DNA of 64,000 bases from JAIQFL01 sp035501495 (GTDB lineage: Bacteria > Acidobacteriota > Terriglobia > Bryobacterales > Bryobacteraceae), in contig DATJWB010000273.1 of NCBI GenBank assembly GCA_035501495.1, positions 124,001-188,000 of the forward strand, written 5' to 3'. Below, piece after piece: positions 11,655 to 18,005 of the stretch. How positions within the stretch are numbered: the stretch's first letter is position 1; each line of letters starts with the position of its first letter. The position numbers were made by a program, and so were the translations under genes. The notes below the pieces were generated by a model. That model saw only the letters and a program-made list of their open reading frames with translations. It did not search any database and had not been told where the DNA came from.

Positions 11655-11706
11655 ACTACCAGAATTAGATCGAAATTACGCCTGAGTCAAAGGTGGCCGG
11701 CGTCTG

Positions 11707-12399
11707 CTACGCTTTTGCCGGGTAGCCGATGCTTTGGCCGTAGAGCACCTTCTGCGATGCCCGCAGGCCCAGCAACTTGCTCAGGGCCGGAGAATCCAAC
11801 ATGGCCCGAAAGCAACTTGCCAGCCCTTCGGACGCCGCGAACAGATAAACGTTCTGGCCGATGAATCCGGCGTGCGCATTTGACCAGGCGGTCTGAAGAT
11901 CCGCATCCGTGACGCCTCGTCCTCCCCGGCCGGTCGTGTATTTATCGAAATCCGCAACGTACACCAGGCTCAGCGGTGCTTTACCGGCGTCGGGTTGGGT
12001 TCCGGTGGCCGCCCGGTGGTCGCCCGCGAGAACGGGTCTGAGGCTGTGGGACGGTCCATCAAACAGGTACACGCCCTCCGGCAGGAATACGTAGAGATTG
12101 ATCTCCTGAACGTTCATGGCGGATGGAGCCGTCCTGCCGCCGGTGTCCGGCCGGTTGACTCCCCATGCCGCCCAGAGCAGGTTCGAAAGCATCTGCGGAG
12201 AAAGTTTCTCCTCGCTGATGTTGCGGTTGGTTTTGCGAAGGGTTAGCGCCTCCATCAGGGGCCGTCCGCCCTGCAACTGGGGCTTGGGTAGGGCGATCGC
12301 CGCCGGAGACTGGGATTGGGCCGCCGCCCTTTTGGGCCGGCCGGCCGCGGCGGCCAATACGGGGAGCGCCGCTCCACGCAAGAATTCTCTTCGCTGCAT
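11707..12399 (-). CDS. Tat-exported SagB/ThcOx-like nitroreductase, 230 aa
   Basis: A small FMN-dependent nitroreductase-fold protein. The N-terminus is a clear Tat signal (QRREFLRGAALPVLAAAAG). The body shows the nitroreductase pattern RKTNRNISEEKLSPQMLSNL near its start, SAMNVQEINLYVFLP in the middle, and FIGQNVYLFAASEGLASC and LYGQSIGYPAKA at the end. The closest look is to SagB-type oxidoreductases that act alone rather than with a cyclodehydratase. I start it at the ATG of MQRREF; the longer open frame is an antisense shadow of the DUF362 gene. It shares an 85-bp divergent promoter region with that gene. Confidence 0.8.
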   Translation of the reverse strand: MQRREFLRGAALPVLAAAAGRPKRAAAQSQSPAAIALPKPQLQGGRPLMEALTLRKTNRNISEEKLSPQMLSNLLWAAWGVNRPDTGGRTAPSAMNVQEINLYVFLPEGVYLFDGPSHSLRPVLAGDHRAATGTQPDAGKAPLSLVYVADFDKYTTGRGGRGVTDADLQTAWSNAHAGFIGQNVYLFAASEGLASCFRAMLDSPALSKLLGLRASQKVLYGQSIGYPAKA

Positions 12400-12484
12400 A
12401 ACGATATTCCAAAAATAGGATAGCGCTGTCCGATAGGATTGCGACTGGACGTAAACTGGAATTGGGTCAAAGGTCCAGCGTGGC

Positions 12485-13468
12485 ATGAGCCCCGGAAGCC
12501 AGGATGTGAACCGCCGGGCAGCGATGGTGCAACTGCTCCGGCTGGGAGCGGTGGGCGCCGGCATAGCAGGCTCCGGCGTCTGGCTGAGCAGGCGCAGCAC
12601 ACACCCCGCCGAACCCGCCGTCCTCACGATGCGCTCCAACTTCGAGATTCCAGCGGACTCGAGCTTACCGGTGATGGCGGTCGTCCAAGGAGACGACCCG
12701 GCGATCCTCGCCCGCCGCGCCATCCAGGAACTGGGGGGAATCCGGAGATTTGTCTCCCGTGGCGACGTGGTGGTCGTTAAGCCCAACGCCGCCTGGGACC
12801 GTCTTCCCGAACAGGCCGCCAATTCCAATCCCTGGGTGGTAGGCGAAGTCTGCCGGCTCTGCCTGGAGGCCGGCGCCCGGCGCGTCATCGTTACCGATGT
12901 AACCATCAACGAAGCGCAACATTGCTTCGCCCGCAGCGGCATTACTGCCGCGGTTCGCGCCTCTGGCGCGGAAGTCGTCTACCCGCACGAGCGTCTGTTC
13001 CGTGAAGTCGATTTGCACGGGCAGGTACTCGACGTTTGGCCTGTTCTGGAGCCCTTCCTCCGCGCTGACAAGATGATCAACATTCCGATTGCCAAGCACC
13101 ACAGCCTGACCGGCGCCAGCCTGGGCATGAAGAACTGGTACGGCATTCTGGGCGGCGCCCGCCAGCGCTTGCACCAGCGTATTCACGAAAGCGTGGCCGA
13201 CCTCGCCGATTTCATGCGTCCCACCCTGACGCTGATCGACGCTTTCCGCGTGCTGATGCGCAACGGGCCTGGAGGAGGAAATCCGGAGGATGCGGTCTTG
13301 AAGAGAACCTTGCTCGCCGGAACCGATCCCGTAGCCCTGGACGCTTACGCCGCCAAAGCCTACTGGGATCTGGACTGGCACACGCTCGCGTATCTGGAAT
13401 CAGCCGCTGCCCGGGGGCTGGGGACATATCATTTCGAGGCTGTCTCCACGCATTTTGTGACGCTCTGA
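12485..13468 (+). CDS. DUF362 protein with Tat signal (second copy), 327 aa
   Basis: A second DUF362 protein. The leader NRRAAMVQLLRLGAVGAG fits a Tat signal. Family features are GDVVVVKPNAAWD, the ARRVIVTDVTINEAQHC region, MINIPIAKHHSLTGASLGMKNWYG and a C-terminal GTDPVALDAYAAKAYW. It is divergent from the nitroreductase and convergent with the response regulator downstream, 31 bases away. No ferredoxin motif is fused to it; any iron-sulfur partner would have to be another protein, such as the polyferredoxin encoded 7 kb upstream. Confidence 0.82.
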   Translation: MSPGSQDVNRRAAMVQLLRLGAVGAGIAGSGVWLSRRSTHPAEPAVLTMRSNFEIPADSSLPVMAVVQGDDPAILARRAIQELGGIRRFVSRGDVVVVKPNAAWDRLPEQAANSNPWVVGEVCRLCLEAGARRVIVTDVTINEAQHCFARSGITAAVRASGAEVVYPHERLFREVDLHGQVLDVWPVLEPFLRADKMINIPIAKHHSLTGASLGMKNWYGILGGARQRLHQRIHESVADLADFMRPTLTLIDAFRVLMRNGPGGGNPEDAVLKRTLLAGTDPVALDAYAAKAYWDLDWHTLAYLESAAARGLGTYHFEAVSTHFVTL

Positions 13469-13499
13469 CGATGCTCTTTTTGACGGGTGATGCCACACC

Positions 13500-14210
13500 T
13501 TACCCGACGATTGCGGCGAACCGGTCGTGGGACGCACTCTGGCGCGGAGGGATCGACGGAGCCCGGTCCTCGCGGTCTTCCAGCACGTACCCCATGCCGC
13601 GGACTGTATGAATCAGATTCCTGGGGAAGGGATCGTCCACTTTGGACCGCAGACGCCGGATGTGCACGTCCACGAAGTTGGTGTTGGTGTCGAAGTTGAT
13701 TTCCCAAACCTGGTCGGCGATAAAAGCCCGCGACAGAACTTCGCCGCATCTGCGCATCAGCAGGGACAGGAGGAGAAATTCCTTCGGCGTCAGTTCGAGG
13801 CGGGTACCATCCCGGGAGGCGCGGTGCCGTAGCAGGTCCAGATCGAGGCCCGCGACCCGGAGAGTCACCTCCTCGGAGGTCGTCCGCGGGTTGAGAAGAG
13901 ATCGCACACGGGCCAGGAATTCGGCGAAGGTGAACGGCTTGTACAGGCAGTCTCCCGGCCCCGGAGGCCGCTCAGCGGAGTTCTTCCGGCCCGCAAGGAA
14001 CAGTATCGGCTGGCGCCCATTGGCCGGGATCTTGCAGGAACCAGGGCCGCCCACGTCCAGATCCCGCACGATCAGGTCGTAGCCGGAGTAGGAAGGACCG
14101 TCTCCTGTCTCCTCGTGGCCCACCACATCGACCGCGTAACCGCTCTCAGAAAGACCCTTCCGCAGGTAATCAGCCGTGCCAGAATCGTCTTCTACCAGCA
14201 GAATCTTCAC
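13500..14210 (-). CDS. OmpR-family response regulator, 236 aa
   Basis: A two-domain DNA-binding response regulator. The receiver starts VKILLVEDDSGTADYLRKGL and keeps the acidic pair, a candidate phosphorylated Asp in IVRDLDVGG and the Lys of YKPFTF. The usual Thr/Ser is Ala in LFLAG, and the alpha3-beta4 region is shortened and rich in Gly and Pro. The C-terminal winged helix is standard (LELTPKEFLLLSLL, VDVHIRRLRSKVDD, VRGMGYVLE). I start at GTG 14210 because GGAGG lies six bases upstream; the longer frame has no such site. No histidine kinase is adjacent. TTGTCAA/TTGACAA repeats upstream could be its own binding sites. Confidence 0.85.
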   Translation of the reverse strand: MKILLVEDDSGTADYLRKGLSESGYAVDVVGHEETGDGPSYSGYDLIVRDLDVGGPGSCKIPANGRQPILFLAGRKNSAERPPGPGDCLYKPFTFAEFLARVRSLLNPRTTSEEVTLRVAGLDLDLLRHRASRDGTRLELTPKEFLLLSLLMRRCGEVLSRAFIADQVWEINFDTNTNFVDVHIRRLRSKVDDPFPRNLIHTVRGMGYVLEDREDRAPSIPPRQSASHDRFAAIVG

Positions 14211-14266
14211 ATTCCACCTCCGGAATACCTCGCGCTTTGGGCCTAGCGTGGCTCCAGCCCGTCCCC

Positions 14267-14331
14267 TTGTCAAGGTTAAGGTTGTCAATCACGCGCCTAC
14301 CCCGGTTGACACCCGTTGGATTCCTTGACAA
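14267..14331. promoter_or_regulatory. Cluster of TTGTCAA/TTGACAA repeats in a divergent promoter region
   Basis: TTGTCAA occurs at 14267-14273 and 14282-14288 (15-base period), and its reverse complement type TTGACA at 14306-14311 and TTGACAA at 14325-14331. The cluster lies between the divergent regulator and membrane-protein genes. Some copies may simply be -35 boxes; the direct spacing fits the tandem sites used by OmpR-family proteins. That it serves as an operator is inference. Confidence 0.4.
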
Positions 14332-14419
14332 TATGTAGGTCAAAAAGACGGGGGTTCGTGCTCCGTTAATAACGGCGTTAATTGGCCCGTTGCGGCTCAA
14401 ACAACCGGGGAGGACGGGC

Positions 14420-15544
14420 ATGTCGCTTGAAGACCAGCGGGGAGAAGTGCAGCGGATCCTGTGCGCTCCCCAGTTCCGGAAAGCGCCCAAGCTGCGGCGC
14501 TTTCTCCAGTTGATTTGCGACCTCCAGTTTCAGGGGCGTTCCGGCGAGATCAACGAATACCTGATCGCCACCGAAGCATTCGACAAAGGCCCCGACTTCA
14601 ACCCTGCAGAGGATTCGCTGGTGCGTGTCCAGGCCAGGGAGTTGCGCCGAAGACTTCACGAGTATTACCAAAACGAGGGCAAGTCCAGCCGCTTTATTCT
14701 CGATGTTCCTCCGGGGGCCTACCAGCCGGTCTTTACCTCGGCCGCAACCGAAGGAGAGACGCCCCCGAAAACCAGGCCGGCAGCGTTGCGCGCCGCGTGG
14801 CTGATCCTTGCCGGAACCGTGTTGGCCTGCGCGGCTCTGCTGGTGGCGGCCGACCATGAACGCAGGCTGCTGATCCGCAGCACCGCGATGGCGGCCAACG
14901 TGGGTCACTCATCTCCGACTCCATCGATCGCCGGTCTGTGGAGCCGTTTTTTCGATTCGGAAGTGCCCACGCTGCTGGTGGTGAGCAGCCCGGAGGTTGA
15001 CGAATGCGGCGACCGCAAAACCGGCGTCGATGGCTGCACCGAGGAGGAGTATACGGGCATGGGCGAGGCTGTGGCCATACACCTCATCACGTCTCTCTTC
15101 CGGTCATCCAGGCAGACAGTCCTTGTCAAACCGAGCCGCATTGTGACAGCCGATGATGTCAAACGGTACAACCTGGTTCTGTTAGGCGGAAAGTCGGTGA
15201 ACATGTGGACCCGCCGGCTGGGCGAAGGCCTCAGCCTGAGCGAGCCCAACCAGCCGCCGGGGTTCGAGACCGTGCTCGACAAACGAAGCGGACGCGTGAC
15301 CAGGGACCGCGCCATCGTTGCCTTGCGTCACCACCCCGATACCGGCCGCTGGGCCCTGTTCCTTTGGGGCCACCACAGCCAGGGAACTCATGCCGCTGCC
15401 GAAGCCGCTACCGACGAGCTTCTCCTGGCCCACCTCAACTGGCCATCCGCGCCCTTTCCGGACAACTTCCACGTATTGGTCAGCGTCGACATCCACGATG
15501 GCATCCCGGAGCGGCCGATTCCGCTCGCCCTGCGGATTCCATAG
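14420..15544 (+). CDS. Membrane protein with N-terminal acidobacterial signalling-type domain, 374 aa
   Basis: Unknown function. The first 110 residues (FRKAPKLRRFLQLICD, GEINEYLIATEAFDKGP, EDSLVRVQARELRRRLHEYY, ILDVPPGAYQPVF) match a conserved N-terminal domain that in acidobacteria often precedes membrane anchors, TPR repeats or cyclase-like parts. A single membrane segment follows (AWLILAGTVLACAALLVA). The remaining 230 residues should be extracytoplasmic and are of no known type (GGKSVNMWTRRLGEG and FLWGHHSQGTHAA can be seen). The ATG at 14420 has GGGGAGG seven bases upstream. It is divergent from the response regulator, which may control it. Confidence 0.7.
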   Translation: MSLEDQRGEVQRILCAPQFRKAPKLRRFLQLICDLQFQGRSGEINEYLIATEAFDKGPDFNPAEDSLVRVQARELRRRLHEYYQNEGKSSRFILDVPPGAYQPVFTSAATEGETPPKTRPAALRAAWLILAGTVLACAALLVAADHERRLLIRSTAMAANVGHSSPTPSIAGLWSRFFDSEVPTLLVVSSPEVDECGDRKTGVDGCTEEEYTGMGEAVAIHLITSLFRSSRQTVLVKPSRIVTADDVKRYNLVLLGGKSVNMWTRRLGEGLSLSEPNQPPGFETVLDKRSGRVTRDRAIVALRHHPDTGRWALFLWGHHSQGTHAAAEAATDELLLAHLNWPSAPFPDNFHVLVSVDIHDGIPERPIPLALRIP

Positions 15545-15545
15545 C

Positions 15546-16451
15546 TCAGACGTTCAGCGTTTTCAGATATTCGGCGCTCTGTACCGTGAGTTCCCAGCTC
15601 TGCTCGATGAAGTAGTTCTTCACCCCGCCCGTCTTGGCCGCGGCAAATATTTTTGCCCAATCGAGGCTGTCCTTGCCGACTGCCAGGGCGGGGGGCCGGC
15701 TACCGCGCGCGCCCCGTCCGCCCTGTCCCGAGCCTGGGGCGGGCGCGTTCACGTCCACGCCCTGCAGATGCATCGACAGGAACCGCCCCGGGTACTTTGT
15801 GAAGTACATCACCGGGTCGCCCACGGCGGGCATGGCCGACATCTGGAACTGCATCTTCACCAGCTTCGGATCGAGCAGTTCCAGCAGCACCTGGTAGGTC
15901 ACGCGGCCGTCGACCTTGGACATCTCGAATCGCTCGTCATGCAGGAACTGCTGCAGGCCGGCTCTGGCCGCCGTTTCGCCGATCTTGTTGTATTCGTCGG
16001 CCGCCCGCTTCACCTCGTCCATGGTGGTAACACCGTTCTCGACGTGGCCGTTCAGGCTCGCCGTCCCCATCTGGGTCATGCCGATGTCGTGAGCCCAGGC
16101 AATCGCCTGCTGCTGGCGGGTCCGCAACTCTCCCAATTCGAAGTGCGCGCTCGGGCACTTCATTCCCGCATCCTCCAGGATCTTGCGGGTCTGCTTCCCG
16201 TCTGAAAGGCTCGCGAATTCGGCGTACCCGGGTGAGCACAACTCCAGGTTCCGGATCCCCAGAGCCACCAGGTCAGCGCACAATTTGGCGAAGTCACCGT
16301 CCTTGATGCGTTGGCGATGCGGGTAGGTCTGGCTGCCAATCGGCAGCCCGAGGGGGCTGGCCCGAAGCGCGGCAGCGCCTGATAGCACGGCGGCCGCCGC
16401 AGCGCTCGTCGCGGATGTCTTCATAAAAGCTCGTCTCGAGATTACAGGCAT
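15546..16451 (-). CDS. Tat-exported sugar phosphate isomerase/epimerase-like TIM barrel, 301 aa
   Basis: A xylose-isomerase-like TIM-barrel protein of the sugar phosphate isomerase/epimerase group. The N-terminus ISRRAFMKTSATSAAAAA is a Tat signal, so the enzyme acts outside the cytoplasm, where free rather than phosphorylated sugars or keto-sugars are likely substrates. Barrel elements include GSQTYPHRQ, LGIRNLELCSPGY, HDIGMTQMG, the KMQFQMSAMPAVGDP metal region and LSMHLQGVD, with a closing NYFIEQSW. An AGGAGA precedes the ATG, and the gene lies 9 bases after the oxidoreductase gene on the same strand, so the two form an operon. It ends 1 base from the opposing gene. Confidence 0.82.
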   Translation of the reverse strand: MPVISRRAFMKTSATSAAAAAVLSGAAALRASPLGLPIGSQTYPHRQRIKDGDFAKLCADLVALGIRNLELCSPGYAEFASLSDGKQTRKILEDAGMKCPSAHFELGELRTRQQQAIAWAHDIGMTQMGTASLNGHVENGVTTMDEVKRAADEYNKIGETAARAGLQQFLHDERFEMSKVDGRVTYQVLLELLDPKLVKMQFQMSAMPAVGDPVMYFTKYPGRFLSMHLQGVDVNAPAPGSGQGGRGARGSRPPALAVGKDSLDWAKIFAAAKTGGVKNYFIEQSWELTVQSAEYLKTLNV

Positions 16452-16460
16452 TTCAGTCTC

Positions 16461-18005
16461 CTAGGCGCTCGTCAATTGCCACCCGTCGCGATACTCGCGC
16501 GTGAGGTATTGGTTGGCGTCGGTGGCGTTGGTGAACTTCATCGCCTCCTGATCCCAAAGCAACGCGGGCGCGCAATGGTTTTCGTTGAAGATCTTGCGGC
16601 TGTAGCGGATCGCCGTACCGGCCAGCGCGATGGCTTCGGAGCAGTTCGCCGCATTCAGGAAATTGCCGGCCGAGGCCGCGCCACCCTTGAAGGCCGCCAC
16701 CCACTCCGTGTCGGCACCACCGCCGCCGCGCCCGCCTCGCCGGGACTGAGGCTCAGGGAGGCCTTTGGCCGTCCGATACTCTTGCATCTTCTTCGCCGGA
16801 ATCAGGTCGTTGTTCAGAATCATCCCCTTGTCGCCTACAAACAAGGATCCCGTTGCGGGGATCGACTTGCCGTCTTCGAGCAACTCGTCCGGCGTAAAGG
16901 GCCGCATCCCGCCGTCATACCAATAGAGCTTCAGCGCGGGCCATTGTCCGTGCTGCCGGAATTTGAAGCACACCCGGTTGGCGTACGGGAACGCGAAGTC
17001 GTTCATCTTGACCGTGCTCACCTGGTCGTTGATTTCGCAACTGGAGCTGGACTGGGCCTCCACGCTGTACGGCACCGGCAGATCGAGTGCCATAAAGATG
17101 GGCCACAAGCTGTAGTTGCCCATGTCGGCGATGCTGCCGCCTCCAAAGTCGTACCACCCGCGAAATACGGCGTGCGTGTAGCTCGGATGATACGGCCGGT
17201 CGCGCTCCGGACCCAACCACAGGTCCCAATCGAAATTGGGCGGGACGGGAGGCCTCTCCGCCGGAAGCGCCAGTTGCTGCGGCCAGAACGGCCGGTCCGT
17301 CCAGTTGTGCACTTCTTTCAGGTTGCCGATGGCGCCGTCCAGGATCATCTGGCGCACAGCCGTCAGCGGAGCACGCCACGCCAAAAGGTGGGTCGCGACA
17401 CCCGTCTTACGCGCCGTCTCCACCAGCATCCGCACCTCGGCCACGCGGTTCGAGAGCGGCTTGTGCATGAGCACGTGCTTGTGGCGCTTCATGGCGGCAA
17501 TGGAGATGGTCGCGTGCAGATGATCGGGCGTCATCACTTTCACCGAATCGAGGTCTTTCTCTTTTTCCAGAAGCTCCCGGAAGTCGGCGTAGCTGGCGAC
17601 GCCCTTGAAGTTGTCGGCGGCCCGCTTTTTCGCGTAGTAGATCTCGATGATTTCCTTCGCCATATCCCGGCCGGCACGGATGCCCGTGACTCCCGCGCCC
17701 CAGTTCGGGTCTTCCAGCGTCCGGCGCACGCTGTCCCGAATGCCGGTTTTGTCCCAATCGACATAGTTCGTGCCGTCCTTGACGGGATCGCAGACGGCCG
17801 TAATCTGCACGTCCGGCGAGGCGATCAGGCGCAGCATCTCGCGCGTGCCCTGTGTGCCGCATCCAATGTAAGCCAGAGTAATCTTGTCGCTGGGCGGTAC
17901 ATAGCCAGGGCCGCCCAGCACGTGTCTCGGAACCAGGGTGAGCGCGAGGCCGGCAGCCGCGGGGGCCATAAACTCGCGCCGGTTGATATCGTCTTTGAGG
18001 GCCAT
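16461..18005 (-). CDS. Tat-exported Gfo/Idh/MocA-family oxidoreductase (internal start), 514 aa
   Basis: An NAD(P)-dependent sugar or polyol dehydrogenase-type protein. The reading from 18005 begins with a Tat signal (DINRREFMAPAAAGLALT), continues with the Rossmann motif ITLAYIGCGTQGTREML and VKVMTPDHLHA, and has the catalytic-type HVLMHKPLSN (the EKP equivalent is HKP here). The C-terminal alpha/beta domain holds GWYDFGGGSIADMGNYSLWP. A strong AAAGGAG five bases before this ATG, together with the Tat leader, shows that it can be translated as its own protein, even though the upstream frame is open into it. It is followed after 9 bases by the exported sugar isomerase, so oxidation and isomerisation of the same sugar are a reasonable guess. 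Confidence 0.75.
   Translation of the reverse strand: MALKDDINRREFMAPAAAGLALTLVPRHVLGGPGYVPPSDKITLAYIGCGTQGTREMLRLIASPDVQITAVCDPVKDGTNYVDWDKTGIRDSVRRTLEDPNWGAGVTGIRAGRDMAKEIIEIYYAKKRAADNFKGVASYADFRELLEKEKDLDSVKVMTPDHLHATISIAAMKRHKHVLMHKPLSNRVAEVRMLVETARKTGVATHLLAWRAPLTAVRQMILDGAIGNLKEVHNWTDRPFWPQQLALPAERPPVPPNFDWDLWLGPERDRPYHPSYTHAVFRGWYDFGGGSIADMGNYSLWPIFMALDLPVPYSVEAQSSSSCEINDQVSTVKMNDFAFPYANRVCFKFRQHGQWPALKLYWYDGGMRPFTPDELLEDGKSIPATGSLFVGDKGMILNNDLIPAKKMQEYRTAKGLPEPQSRRGGRGGGGADTEWVAAFKGGAASAGNFLNAANCSEAIALAGTAIRYSRKIFNENHCAPALLWDQEAMKFTNATDANQYLTREYRDGWQLTSA

Noticed and set aside
11676..11690. ATTACG half-site upstream of the spermidine-synthase-like gene
   Set aside because: No second half-site at the right distance.
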